Of a stretch of 64,000 nucleotides of DNA, positions 34,713-42,860 are shown in pieces; position 1 is the first letter of the stretch, and each line of letters starts with the position of its first letter. Origin of the DNA: Pseudonocardia sp. MH-G8 (GTDB lineage: Bacteria > Actinomycetota > Actinomycetes > Mycobacteriales > Pseudonocardiaceae); the NCBI RefSeq assembly GCF_002262885.1, contig NZ_NKYF01000030.1, positions 1 to 64,000 of the forward strand, given 5' to 3'. Made by a program: the position numbers and the translations under genes. The notes under the pieces are model-generated. The model saw nothing but the letters and a program-made list of their open reading frames with translations. It did not search any database and had not been told where the DNA came from.

Positions 34713-35622
34713 CGGCGCCCCTGCGCACCGCGGCCCGCTCGGCCGCACTGCACCAGACCGCCGCCGCGTGCCGCGGGATCCGCTCCCGACGCATCCGGTA
34801 GAGGCGGATCTCGAGGCGGGCCGACAGCGTCGGGTCGCCGATCCGCCGGAGCCCGCCACCGGCGATGCCCGCGGCCGCCAGGAGCTCGGGCAACCACCCG
34901 ACCCCGACGCCGGCACGCACGAAGGCGGCGAGGGCGGAGGTGAGGTCACTCTGGACCACGGGAGACAGGAACAGCTCCCGCCCCTGGAGGAGCCGATCGG
35001 TCACCCGGCCCAGGAACGCGCCGGGGCCGTGCACCACCGTCGGCACGGGGCTGCTCCGGGTGCCGGGCAGGGCGAAGGCGGCGCGTCTGCCGACCGTCGC
35101 GGAGAACGGCGCGAGCTGGTCGGTGGCCACCACGAGCCATTCGACGTCGCTCTGCGGCAGGCCGGGTGGGCTGGCCGGGTCCGCATAGGCCAGAAGCAGG
35201 TCGCATCCGCCGTGCAGCAACGAGTCGTAGGCGTCGAGGGTGTTGGACGGCAACAGTTCGCAGGGGATCGTCCGCTCGTCCGCGCAGCGCGCCCACCACC
35301 CGGTGAAGAAGCTGGTCGCCAGGCTGTGCGTGACGGCGACGCGCACGGCATCGGCAGGAGACCGCTGCCGGCCCCGGATCTCGTCGCGGACCGCGGTGAG
35401 CCCGGCCACGGTCTGCACAGCACCGGCGCGCACCGTGACGCCCGCGGGGGTGAGCGTGACCGGGAACCGCGAGCGGTCCACCAGGTCCTCGCCGAACCAC
35501 AGCTCCAGTGCCCGGATGCGCCTGCTGAACGCCGGCTGGCTGATGTGCTGCGCCTCGGCCGCCCGGGTGAAGCTGCCGTGCTCGACGAGCGCCAGGAAGC
35601 TCTCGAGCCAGGCGATGTCCAC
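34684..35622 (-). CDS. LysR-family regulator
   Basis: A 312-residue LysR protein starting VDIAWLESFLALVEHGSFTR with AEAQHISQPAFSRRIRALEL as recognition helix, then a full-length effector domain (VRVAVTHSLATSFFTGWWAR; LLAYADPA; GVGVGWLPELL). GTG 35622 gives the canonical N terminus, and TAGTGT eight bases upstream could be a -10 box of a nearly leaderless message; an in-frame GTG at 35634 is the alternative. It is divergent from the CoA ligase gene and convergent with the racemase gene. Target could be either set; the ligase promoter is closer. Confidence 0.88.
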   Translation of the reverse strand: MDIAWLESFLALVEHGSFTRAAEAQHISQPAFSRRIRALELWFGEDLVDRSRFPVTLTPAGVTVRAGAVQTVAGLTAVRDEIRGRQRSPADAVRVAVTHSLATSFFTGWWARCADERTIPCELLPSNTLDAYDSLLHGGCDLLLAYADPASPPGLPQSDVEWLVVATDQLAPFSATVGRRAAFALPGTRSSPVPTVVHGPGAFLGRVTDRLLQGRELFLSPVVQSDLTSALAAFVRAGVGVGWLPELLAAAGIAGGGLRRIGDPTLSARLEIRLYRMRRERIPRHAAAVWCSAAERAAVRRGAVTSPRDTPG

Positions 35623-35684
35623 GGCGGCCGACACTAGCGCGGTGCCACCACCCCTGACGGCGCCACGACATCTATAGCGCAGCA

Positions 35685-35714
35685 TTGACTCTCGTCAGAA
35701 GAGCGCAATACAGT
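35685..35714 (+). promoter_or_regulatory. Ligase promoter with motif shared with the 42.8-kb divergent promoter
   Basis: TTGACT (35685-35690), 18-base spacer, TACAGT (35709-35714), giving a start about 20 bp before the ligase ATG. The -35 region TTGACTCTCGT matches TTGACGCTCGT on the minus strand at 42829-42839 at 10 of 11 positions. This suggests common control of ligase and beta-oxidation operon. Confidence 0.55.
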
Positions 35715-35740
35715 CGATGCACACCGCGAAGGAGTTGGCC

Positions 35741-37351
35741 ATGACCTTGTCACCGACGGCTCATGTCGACACCACGTGCCGGGAGAGCCTGCCGCCGGAG
35801 AGCAGCTGGCCCGAGTTCCTCTTCGAGCTTCCGCAGGTGCACTACCCCGACCGCCTCAACTGCGCCACCGCCCTGCTCGACGACGTGATCGCCGAACACG
35901 GGGCGGACCGGCCCTGCCTGCTCGAACCCGCAGGCGACACCTGGAGCTACGGCCGCCTGCAGGCCACGGCCAACCGCATCGCGCACCTCCTCGTCCACCG
36001 GCTCGGCGTCGTGCCCGGCAACCGCGTGCTCCTGCGCGGTCCGAACAACCCCTGGCTCGTGGCCTGCTGGTTCGGCGCGCTGAAGGCAGGGGCGGTGGTC
36101 GTGACGACGATGCCGATGCTGCGCGCCCGGGAGCTGCGCGACATCCGGGAGATCGCGACCGTCGACCTCGTCCTGTGCGACCACAGGTTCACCGCCGACC
36201 TGTCCGGCGACGGGCTCGCGGGCCTCACCACCATCACCTACGGCGGCACCGGCGCCGACGACCTCGGTGCCCGGATCGCCGAGCTCCCGGACGAGTTCGA
36301 CGACGTGGCAACCGCGGCCGACGACGTCGCCCTCCTGGCCTTCACCTCGGGAACGACCGGGCGCCCGAAGGCGACGATGCACTTCCACCGCGACGTCCTC
36401 GCGATCGCCGACACCTTCTCGGCGCACGTGGTGAAGCCGCGGGCCGACGACGTCTTCACCGGCACACCGCCGCTCGGCTTCACGTTCGGACTCGGGGGGA
36501 TCCTCGTGTTCCCGCTGCGGGTGGGCGCATCCACCCTGCTGATCGAGCGCGCCACCCCCGCCGAACTCGCGGAGCACATCGACCGCCACCGGGTCACGGT
36601 GTGCGTCACCGCCCCGACCGCCTACCGGGCGATGATCACTCACGGGCACGCCGGGCTGCTCTCCTCCCTGCGCCGCGCCGTCTCGGCCGGGGAGCACCTG
36701 AGCGAGTCCACGTGGCACGCCTTCCGCGAGGCCACGGGCGTGCGCCTGATCGACGGCATCGGGTCCACCGAGATGCTGCACGTGTTCATCTCGGCCGCGG
36801 ACGACGACATCCGCCCGGGAGCCACCGGTCGCGCCGTACCGGGCTACCGGGCGCGGATCGTCGACGATGCCGGTGAGCCGGTGCCCGACGGCACGCCGGG
36901 ACGGCTGGCGGTGAAGGGCCCCACCGGGTGCCGCTACCTCGCCGACGACCGGCAGAAGGTCTACGTCGAGAACGGCTGGAACATCACCGGCGACACCTTC
37001 ACCCGCGACGCCGACGGCTACTTCTGGTACCACGCCCGCAACGACGACATGATCGTCTCGTCCGGCTACAACATCGCCGGCCCGGAGGTCGAGGAAGCCG
37101 TCATGACCCACCCGGGTGTGCTCGAGTGCGCCGTGGTCGGCACACCGGACGAGGCACGCGGGTCCGTCGTCACCGCCTTCGTCTGCGTCCGCGAGGGCGT
37201 CGTGGCGGACGCCGCGCTCGCCGTCGAGATCCAGCAGCACGTCAAGGCCACCATCGCGCCCTACAAGTACCCCCGCCTGGTGCGCTTCGTCGACTCGCTT
37301 CCGCGGACGCCCACGGGCAAGCTCCAGCGGTTCCGCCTGCGGTCGTCGTGA
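35741..37351 (+). CDS. Aromatic acid-CoA ligase (2-aminobenzoate/benzoate-CoA ligase type)
   Basis: A 536-residue adenylate-forming enzyme. Motifs in order: LLAFTSGTTGRPKATMHFHR (AMP-binding loop, near 200), SAGEHLSESTWHAF, GIGSTEMLHVFIS, TGDTFTRDADGYFWYHARND (near 420) and RTPTGKLQRFRLR with the catalytic lysine at the C terminus. The DGIGSTEMLHVFIS stretch is typical of benzoate- and 2-aminobenzoate-CoA ligases. AAGGAG sits 8 bases before ATG 35741. Neighbouring genes encode the aminobenzoyl-CoA monooxygenase and beta-oxidation enzymes, so 2-aminobenzoate is the favoured substrate; salicylate or benzoate are alternatives. Confidence 0.88.
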   Translation: MTLSPTAHVDTTCRESLPPESSWPEFLFELPQVHYPDRLNCATALLDDVIAEHGADRPCLLEPAGDTWSYGRLQATANRIAHLLVHRLGVVPGNRVLLRGPNNPWLVACWFGALKAGAVVVTTMPMLRARELRDIREIATVDLVLCDHRFTADLSGDGLAGLTTITYGGTGADDLGARIAELPDEFDDVATAADDVALLAFTSGTTGRPKATMHFHRDVLAIADTFSAHVVKPRADDVFTGTPPLGFTFGLGGILVFPLRVGASTLLIERATPAELAEHIDRHRVTVCVTAPTAYRAMITHGHAGLLSSLRRAVSAGEHLSESTWHAFREATGVRLIDGIGSTEMLHVFISAADDDIRPGATGRAVPGYRARIVDDAGEPVPDGTPGRLAVKGPTGCRYLADDRQKVYVENGWNITGDTFTRDADGYFWYHARNDDMIVSSGYNIAGPEVEEAVMTHPGVLECAVVGTPDEARGSVVTAFVCVREGVVADAALAVEIQQHVKATIAPYKYPRLVRFVDSLPRTPTGKLQRFRLRSS

Positions 37352-37374
37352 GGCTCGCCCCTCCGGCCCGCACC

Positions 37375-37387
37375 TAGGGTTGCGGCC
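37375..37387 (+). promoter_or_regulatory. -10 box of a probable leaderless PaaX-type transcript
   Basis: TAGGGT (37375-37380), seven bases, then ATG at 37388, with no ribosome-binding sequence in between. Spacing fits transcription starting at or one base before the start codon. Confidence 0.5.
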
Positions 37388-38197
37388 ATGGCAGAGATCG
37401 CCCCGCGCCGGCTCATCCTCACGCTGTACGGCCTGTACGCGCGCGATGAGCACAACTGGATGTCGGTGAGCTCGGTGGTGCGCTTGATGGGAGATCTCGG
37501 CGTCGACTCCACGAGCGTCCGGTCGTCGGTCTCCCGGCTCAAACGGCGGAACGTCCTCCGGTCCATGAAGTCGGGCTCCGCCGCGGGGTACGCGCTCTCC
37601 GACAGCGCTCTCGAGGTGCTGCGCGAAGGCGACGTGCGCATCTTCGACCGCCGGCAGGCCCGTGAGTCGGACGGCTTCGTGCTGGTGGTGTTCTCCATCC
37701 CGGAGTCGGAGCGGGAGAAGCGGCACACGCTGCGCACCACGCTGTCCGGGATGGGGTTCGGCACCGCAGCACCGGGCGTGTGGGTGGCTCCCGGACACCT
37801 GCGCGAGGAGGTCGGCCGGACGCTCGAGCGGCGCGGGCTCTCCTCCTACGTGGATCTGTTCATGGCGCGCCACGACGGCTTCAGCTCGCTGCGCCGGCAG
37901 GTGGCGGGGTGGTGGGACCTCGACAGCATCAACGCCGAGTACGGGGAGTTCCTCGCCCGCTTCTCCGACGCGCAGACCCGCTGGAAGCGCTCCGAGGACG
38001 GCACGCGCACCGCGTTCGAGATCTACGTGCCGATGCTCACCGTGTGGCGGCGCCTCCCCTACCTCGACCCCGGCCTGCCGCTCGAGCTCCTGCCGGAAGG
38101 GTGGAACGGGGGCCGGGCCGCGGGCCTGTTCAGCGACCTCGACGCACTGCTGCGCACCCCGGCCCGCGAGCACGCGTTGACCACGATCCACTCCTAG
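37388..38197 (+). CDS. PaaX-family transcriptional regulator
   Basis: A 269-residue PaaX-like protein: N-terminal winged helix (LILTLYGLYARDEHNWMSVSSVVRLMGDLGVDSTSVRSSVSRLKRR), PaaX middle domain (VLVVFSIPESEREKRHTLRTTLSGMGFGTAAPGVWVAP) and the C-terminal dimer domain (WWDLDSINAEYGEFLARF). PaaX represses phenylacetate genes and is released by phenylacetyl-CoA. By analogy this one probably responds to an aromatic CoA thioester made by the ligase just upstream, and controls the ligase and the operon at 38.5-42.8 kb. It ends in the repeat-bearing convergent gap. Confidence 0.9.
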   Translation: MAEIAPRRLILTLYGLYARDEHNWMSVSSVVRLMGDLGVDSTSVRSSVSRLKRRNVLRSMKSGSAAGYALSDSALEVLREGDVRIFDRRQARESDGFVLVVFSIPESEREKRHTLRTTLSGMGFGTAAPGVWVAPGHLREEVGRTLERRGLSSYVDLFMARHDGFSSLRRQVAGWWDLDSINAEYGEFLARFSDAQTRWKRSEDGTRTAFEIYVPMLTVWRRLPYLDPGLPLELLPEGWNGGRAAGLFSDLDALLRTPAREHALTTIHS

Positions 38198-38504
38198 AGG
38201 CCGTGACCGCGAACGTTCACCGGGGTCGTGCAGCGGCCCGCCCACGCCCCCTACTCCGCGGATGCGCGGCGCAATCCGGGGGCGTGACCGGACATGGGGT
38301 GCGCGAGCATGCCGCGACCAGGTGCCGCCGGCACCTCCCTTCTCCGCCCATGCTCCCCGTCGACGGGTGCGAATCAGGGGCGTGGCCGGCCGACTGCGCG
38401 GAAGGCCGGGGCCAGGGTGTGAGGCAATGGTCGCGAGCCGGGAACGGCGCGCCGACAGGAGATTCCATGACGACGTAGACGTGAGCAGCGACCGCGGTGT
38501 GAAT
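38198..38504. other. Convergent intergenic region carrying dispersed repeat blocks
   Basis: This gap lies between the 3' ends of the PaaX-type gene and the RidA gene. 38263-38312 matches 140-190 (about 85% by eye), around the shared core AATCCGGGGGC(A/G)TGACCGG. 38388-38480 matches 820-912. No gene is supported; small open frames here translate the repeat. Confidence 0.75.
38388..38480 (+). repeat. Dispersed repeat, copy B
   Basis: About 93 bp nearly collinear with copy A (820-912), from GGCCGACTGCGCGGAAGGCC to CGACGTAGAC. Position between two convergent 3' ends is typical of REP-like elements that act as bidirectional terminators or mRNA stabilisers; that role is inference. Confidence 0.8.
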
Positions 38505-38903
38505 CTAGTCGAGCACGGCGACGCCCTGGACCTCGACGAGCGCCGCGGCGTCCCAGAGCCGGGCGACGCCGATCCCGGCCATGGCCGGGTACTCGGTGCC
38601 CACCAGGCGGCGCCAGATCTTCCCGATCTCCCGCACGTTCGCCAGGTAGCCGTCCACGTCGACGATGAAGATCGTGACGGTGGCCAGGTCGTCGCCGGAG
38701 CCGCCGGCCTCCGCGAGCGCCTGCATCATGTTGTGCAGAGCCTGCTCGAACTGGGTGACGACGTCGTCGCCGACGATCGTCCCGGTCTTGTCGAGCGCCG
38801 TCTGCCCGGCGAGGTAGACGGTGCGGCGCCGGTCGGTGGCGACGGCGTGGCTGAACCCGCGGGGCGCCGCGAGCTGCGGTGGGTTGATGCGCTCGAGAGT
38901 CAC
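38505..38903 (-). CDS. RidA-family (YjgF) enamine/imine deaminase
   Basis: A 132-residue RidA protein with GFSHAVATDRRRTVYLAGQT near residue 16, DVVTQFEQALHNMMQALAEA, and a C-terminal ARLWDAAALVEVQGVAVL. The usual RidA arginine region is represented by YPAMAGIGVARL (canonical xPxRxxxGV), so the arginine that binds the carboxylate appears replaced by alanine. In the aminobenzoyl-CoA pathway an enamine/imine intermediate must be hydrolysed to release ammonia; this gene is the obvious candidate. It is last in a five-gene operon and starts with GTG overlapping the SDR stop. Confidence 0.87.
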   Translation of the reverse strand: MTLERINPPQLAAPRGFSHAVATDRRRTVYLAGQTALDKTGTIVGDDVVTQFEQALHNMMQALAEAGGSGDDLATVTIFIVDVDGYLANVREIGKIWRRLVGTEYPAMAGIGVARLWDAAALVEVQGVAVLD

Positions 38904-39655
38904 GACTGCACGGCTCCTCCGTCGACGTTGATGCCCTGTCCGTTGATCGCGCCGTTCTCCACGCAGGCGAGCACGGCGGCCGCGACCTCGTCGGGCCGGA
39001 TCAGCCGGCGGATCGGCTGGCGCTTCTCGAGCAGCGCACGGGCATCGCCTTCCGGGATGCCCAGCCGGCCGGCCATCGCGGCCACCGTCGTGTCGGTCAT
39101 CGGGGTGTCGACGTAGCCGGGGCACACCGCGTTGGCGGTGACGCCGCTGCGCGCGACCTCGTCGGCCACGGCGCGGACCAGCCCGAGCGCACCGTGCTTG
39201 CTGGCCGCGTAGGCGCTCACCTGCCGCTCGCCGCGCTTGGCGACCACCGAGGCGATCACCACGATGCGTCCGCGGCCGGCCTCCAGCATCGGGGGCAGCG
39301 CGCGCCGGATGCAGCGGAACGGCGCGGTCAGGTTCGAGTCGATCATCTGCTGCCACTGCGCGTCAGTGGTCGTCGTGATCGGCGCGGCGAGGGCCGTGCC
39401 GGCGCCCGCGACCAGCACCTCCGCCCAGCCCCACTCCCGCTCGACGGTGTCGAACACCGCCTCGACCTGCTCCGGCACCGTGAGATCGGCGTCGACGCAC
39501 AGCGTCGGGCCCGCGATGCCGGCGGCCGCCGCGTCGAGCTTGTGGCGCTGCCGGCCGACCAGGACGACCCGGTGGCCGGCGGCCGAGAGCCGCTGCGCCG
39601 TCGCCAGCCCGACGCCCTGCCCGGCGCCGGTGACGACGGCGACGGCATCCGTCAC
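38900..39655 (-). CDS. SDR-family oxidoreductase (3-hydroxyacyl-CoA dehydrogenase-like)
   Basis: A 251-residue classical SDR: VTGAGQGVGLATAQRLSAAG (residues 8-27), VLVAGAGTALAAPI, active site VVIASVVAKRGERQVSAYAASKHG (Ser, Tyr, Lys), and NAVCPGYVDTPMTDTTVAAM. It probably oxidises the 3-hydroxyacyl-CoA formed by the operon's enoyl-CoA hydratase. The GTG start overlaps the upstream acyl-CoA dehydrogenase stop, and the RidA start overlaps its own stop. Confidence 0.9.
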   Translation of the reverse strand: MTDAVAVVTGAGQGVGLATAQRLSAAGHRVVLVGRQRHKLDAAAAGIAGPTLCVDADLTVPEQVEAVFDTVEREWGWAEVLVAGAGTALAAPITTTTDAQWQQMIDSNLTAPFRCIRRALPPMLEAGRGRIVVIASVVAKRGERQVSAYAASKHGALGLVRAVADEVARSGVTANAVCPGYVDTPMTDTTVAAMAGRLGIPEGDARALLEKRQPIRRLIRPDEVAAAVLACVENGAINGQGINVDGGAVQS

Positions 39656-40827
39656 CGGAACGCCGGGATACCGGTGAGGGCGTTGCCGATGCTCAGCGTG
39701 TGCATCTCCTCGGTGCCCTCGTAGGTGGAGACGGTCTCGAGGTTGCTCATGTGCCGCATGACCGTGTGGTCGAGCGTGATGCCCGCGCCGCCGAGCATGC
39801 CGCGGGCGGTGCGCGCGACGTCCAGCGCGGCGCGGACGTTCGCGAGCTTGCCGTAGCTCACCTGCGTGGGGGTGATCTCCCCGGCGTCCTTGAGCTGTCC
39901 CAGCCGGAGCGCGACGAGCGCGGCGTTGTTGACCGCGATCGTCATGTCGGCGAGCTTGCGCTGCGTGAGCTGGAAGGCGGCCAGCGGCTTGCCGAACTGC
40001 TCGCGCTCCATGGTGTAGGCCAGGGCCTCCTCCAGACACGCCCGGCCCGCGCCCACCGCGCCCCAGAGGATCCCGTAGCGGGCCTCGTTGAGGCAGCTCA
40101 GCGGCCCCTTCAGACCGCGGACCTCGGGGAATGCCGCCGCGTCGGGCAGCCGCACGTCCTCGAGGACCAGCTCGGCGGTGACCGACGCACGCAGCGAGAG
40201 CTTGCGGTGGATCTCGTGGGCGGAGAACCCGGGGGTGTCGGTGGGCACGGCGAACCCGCGGACACCCTCGTCGGTGCGCGCCCAGACGACGGCGAGGTCG
40301 GCGAGGGTGCCGTTCGTGATCCACATCTTGCTGCCGTTGAGGACCCAGTCGCTGCCGTCGCGCCGCGCGGAGGTGCGCATCGAGCCGGGGTCGCTGCCCG
40401 CATCGGACTCGGTGAGGCCGAAGCAGCCGATCGCCTCGCCCGCCGCCATCCGGGGCAGCCACTCCTTGCGGTGCTCCTCGGTGCCCCAGCGGTGCAGGGC
40501 GAACATCGCCAGCGAGCCCTGCACCGACACCAGGCTGCGCAGCCCGGAGTCGATCGCCTCCAGCTCGCGGCAGGCCACGCCGTAGGCGGTGGCGCTGGTG
40601 CCGGCGCATCCGTAGCCCTCCAGGTGCATGCCCAGCACCCCGAGCTTGCCGAGGCCGGGCACGATGTCGGCCGGGATCGTGCCGGCCTCGTACCACTCGG
40701 CCACCCGGGGGGCGAGCTCGCGCTGCACGTAGTCGCGCACGGTGGCACCGATCGCGCGCTCCTCCTCGGAGAGGAGCGCGTCGACGTTCAGGAAGTCGTG
40801 CTGGGTCACTGTCTGGGCCACTTTCAC
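39652..40827 (-). CDS. Acyl-CoA dehydrogenase, glutaryl-CoA dehydrogenase-like
   Basis: A 391-residue acyl-CoA dehydrogenase. GCFGLTESDAGSDPGSMRT (FAD/substrate loop, near 135), DWVLNGSKMWITNGTLADLA, REQFGKPLAAFQLTQRKLADM, and the catalytic glutamate in TVSTYEGTEEMHTL near the end, exactly as in glutaryl-CoA dehydrogenases. A decarboxylating dehydrogenation of a glutaryl-CoA-like product would fit the lower part of the ring-opened aminobenzoyl-CoA route. GTG at 40827 overlaps the preceding stop (GTGA) like the other junctions in this operon; GTG at 40821 has better spacing from GAAGGGA and is the alternative. Confidence 0.9.
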   Translation of the reverse strand: MKVAQTVTQHDFLNVDALLSEEERAIGATVRDYVQRELAPRVAEWYEAGTIPADIVPGLGKLGVLGMHLEGYGCAGTSATAYGVACRELEAIDSGLRSLVSVQGSLAMFALHRWGTEEHRKEWLPRMAAGEAIGCFGLTESDAGSDPGSMRTSARRDGSDWVLNGSKMWITNGTLADLAVVWARTDEGVRGFAVPTDTPGFSAHEIHRKLSLRASVTAELVLEDVRLPDAAAFPEVRGLKGPLSCLNEARYGILWGAVGAGRACLEEALAYTMEREQFGKPLAAFQLTQRKLADMTIAVNNAALVALRLGQLKDAGEITPTQVSYGKLANVRAALDVARTARGMLGGAGITLDHTVMRHMSNLETVSTYEGTEEMHTLSIGNALTGIPAFR

Positions 40828-41651
40828 TGTCCCTTCCACACGGGTTTGCGCCCGTCATTGAACGCCGCGTGGAACTCGGCGTGGTCCTCGGTGGTCATGA
40901 GCAGCGCCTGCGTCATCGCGTCGAGCTCCATCGCCCCGGACAGCGACATGTCGAGCTCGCGGGTGAGCAGCGACTTCGTCTGCGCGAAGGCGAGGGTCGG
41001 GCCCTCGGCCAGCCGCTGCGCGAGGGCGGCCACGGCGTCGTCGAGCTCGCCGTCGGGCGCGAGCTGCGACACCAGGCCGTAGCGGTCGGCGGTGGCGGCG
41101 TCGATCGTGTCGCCGAGCATCAGCAGCTGCGTGGCCCGGCCGAACCCGACGACGCGCGGGAGCAGGTAGGCCGCGCCCATGTCGCCGCCGGAGAGCCCGA
41201 CCTTGGTGAACAGGAACGCGAACCGCCCGGACTCCCCCACGATCCGGAAGTCGGCGGCCAGCGCGATCACCGAGCCGGCTCCCGCCGCGATGCCCTGGAT
41301 CTTCACGATGATCGGGACCGGGCACTCGCGCATCGCCCGGATGACGTCACCGGTCATCTTCGTGAAGCGCATCAGGTCGGCCGCGCCCATCGTGATCAGC
41401 TCGCCGATGATCTCGTTGACGTCGCCCCCGCCGCAGAAGCCGCGGCCCTCGCCCTGGATCACCAGCACCTTGACGCCCTCGTGGTGCGGCAGCTCGGTGA
41501 GCAGGTCACGCAGGTCGGAGTAGGACTCGAAGGTGAGCGGGTTGAGCTTCTCGGGACGGTTGAGGGTGACCGTGGCGACCGCCCCCTCGACCGCGAAGTC
41601 GAAGTGGCACCACGTCCTGGTCAGGGGCGCCGAGGCGCGGAAGCGGCTCAA
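40824..41651 (-). CDS. Enoyl-CoA hydratase/isomerase
   Basis: A 275-residue crotonase. FAVEGAVATVTLNRPEKLNPLT, oxyanion-hole segments GFCGGGDVNEII (residues 70-80) and IQGIAAGAGSVIALAADFRI, then VGLSGGDMGAAYLLPRVVG. Crotonases in aromatic-CoA pathways add water to ring or enoyl double bonds and can open rings. It begins with TTG overlapping the upstream stop as TTGA; no nearby ATG or GTG fits the alignment better. Confidence 0.88.
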   Translation of the reverse strand: MSRFRASAPLTRTWCHFDFAVEGAVATVTLNRPEKLNPLTFESYSDLRDLLTELPHHEGVKVLVIQGEGRGFCGGGDVNEIIGELITMGAADLMRFTKMTGDVIRAMRECPVPIIVKIQGIAAGAGSVIALAADFRIVGESGRFAFLFTKVGLSGGDMGAAYLLPRVVGFGRATQLLMLGDTIDAATADRYGLVSQLAPDGELDDAVAALAQRLAEGPTLAFAQTKSLLTRELDMSLSGAMELDAMTQALLMTTEDHAEFHAAFNDGRKPVWKGQ

Positions 41652-42808
41652 CTGCTCGTCCTCTCATTCAGGATGTCCCGGGCGATGATCGTGCGCTGCA
41701 CCTCGGACGCGCCCTCGTAGATCCGGGGCGCGCGTACGTCGCGGTAGAGGTGTTCGAGCAGGTGGCCGCGTTGCAGGGCACGGGCGCCGTGCAACTGCAC
41801 GCACTGGTCCACGATGCGCTGCGCCGCCTCGGTGGCGAACAGCTTGGCCATCGCCGCGGACCGGGTGACGGCCGAGCGGTCGGCGCCGGCGTCGTAGGCG
41901 CTCGCGGCGGCGTAGACCAGCAGGCGGGCGGCCTCCAGGTCGGTGGCCATGCCCGCGATCGCGTGGGCCACGGACTGCTGGGCCGCGAGCGGGCCGCCGT
42001 AGGCCTCCCGGCTCTTCACGTGGGTCACCGTAACGTCGAGCGCGGCCTGCGCCATACCCACCGCGAACGCGCCAACGCTGGGCCGGAACAGGTCGAGCGT
42101 GCGCATGGCGACGCGGAAGCCGGCGTCGACCTCGCCGAGCACGTCGGCCCGCTCGACGCGCACCCCGTCGAGGACGAGGCGGCCGATCGGGTGCGGCGAG
42201 AGCAGGTCGAGGTGCTCACCGGACAACCCCGGGGCGTCGCCCGCGACCGCGAAGGCGGTGACGCCCCGCGCCCCGGCGTCGGACGTGCGCGCGAACACGG
42301 TGTAGACGTCCGCGTCCGGAGCGTTGGAGATCCAGAGCTTCTCCCCGTGCAGCCGCCAGCCGTCGCCGTCGGCCTCGGCAGCGAGCGACAGCGCGGCGGC
42401 GTCGGATCCGGCGCCCGGTTCGGAGAGGGCGAACGCGGCGACGACATCGCCCGTGACCACCCCCGGGATCCAGCGCTGCGCCGTGGCGGCCGACCCGGAC
42501 TGCAGGATCGGGTAGCTCCCCAACCCCTGCAGGGCGAGGGCGGTCTCGGCCTCGGGCGACACGGCGGCGATCGTCTCGCGCAGCAGGCACAGCTGCATCG
42601 CCGCGGCGTCTCGCGGTGGCTCGTCGGGACGCCCGCCGTAGAGGTCGCGCAGCAGCCCCAGCTCACCCATCGCGGACAGCAGCGGCCGGTTGATCCGGCC
42701 CTCCTCGCCCGCCCGCGCGAGCGGGACGAGGCGCTCGGCCGCGACCGCGCGGACGCGGGCGACGTACTCGATCTGATCCTCGCTCAGCGCGAAGCCGCTC
42801 ATGACCAT
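41648..42808 (-). CDS. Acyl-CoA dehydrogenase
   Basis: A 386-residue acyl-CoA dehydrogenase and the first gene of the operon. FALSEPGAGSDAAALSL (near 130), LHGEKLWISNAPDADVYTVF, SREAYGGPLAAQQSVAHAIAGM, and IYEGASEVQRTIIARDIL with the catalytic glutamate at the C terminus. It may dehydrogenate the reduced ring thioester made by the monooxygenase/reductase. The minus-strand promoter reads TTGACG-N16-TATACG, and the -10 box ends four bases before ATG 42808, so the message is probably leaderless; ATG 42802 is the next candidate. Confidence 0.9.
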   Translation of the reverse strand: MVMSGFALSEDQIEYVARVRAVAAERLVPLARAGEEGRINRPLLSAMGELGLLRDLYGGRPDEPPRDAAAMQLCLLRETIAAVSPEAETALALQGLGSYPILQSGSAATAQRWIPGVVTGDVVAAFALSEPGAGSDAAALSLAAEADGDGWRLHGEKLWISNAPDADVYTVFARTSDAGARGVTAFAVAGDAPGLSGEHLDLLSPHPIGRLVLDGVRVERADVLGEVDAGFRVAMRTLDLFRPSVGAFAVGMAQAALDVTVTHVKSREAYGGPLAAQQSVAHAIAGMATDLEAARLLVYAAASAYDAGADRSAVTRSAAMAKLFATEAAQRIVDQCVQLHGARALQRGHLLEHLYRDVRAPRIYEGASEVQRTIIARDILNERTSS

Positions 42809-42812
42809 CACC

Positions 42813-42853
42813 GTATATCGCCTTGACAACGAGCGTCAACCAAACAATATACT
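42813..42853. promoter_or_regulatory. Back-to-back divergent promoter with inverted repeat
   Basis: Plus strand: TTGACA (42823-42828), 19 bases, TATACT (42848-42853), seven bases, GTG 42861. Minus strand: TTGACG (42839-42834), 16 bases, TATACG (42818-42813), four bases, ATG 42808. TTGAC (42823-42827) and GTCAA (42835-42839) form an inverted repeat shared by both -35 boxes, and GTATAT/ATATAC flank it. One protein bound here would control both directions. Confidence 0.65.
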
Positions 42854-42860
42854 TGGCGCC

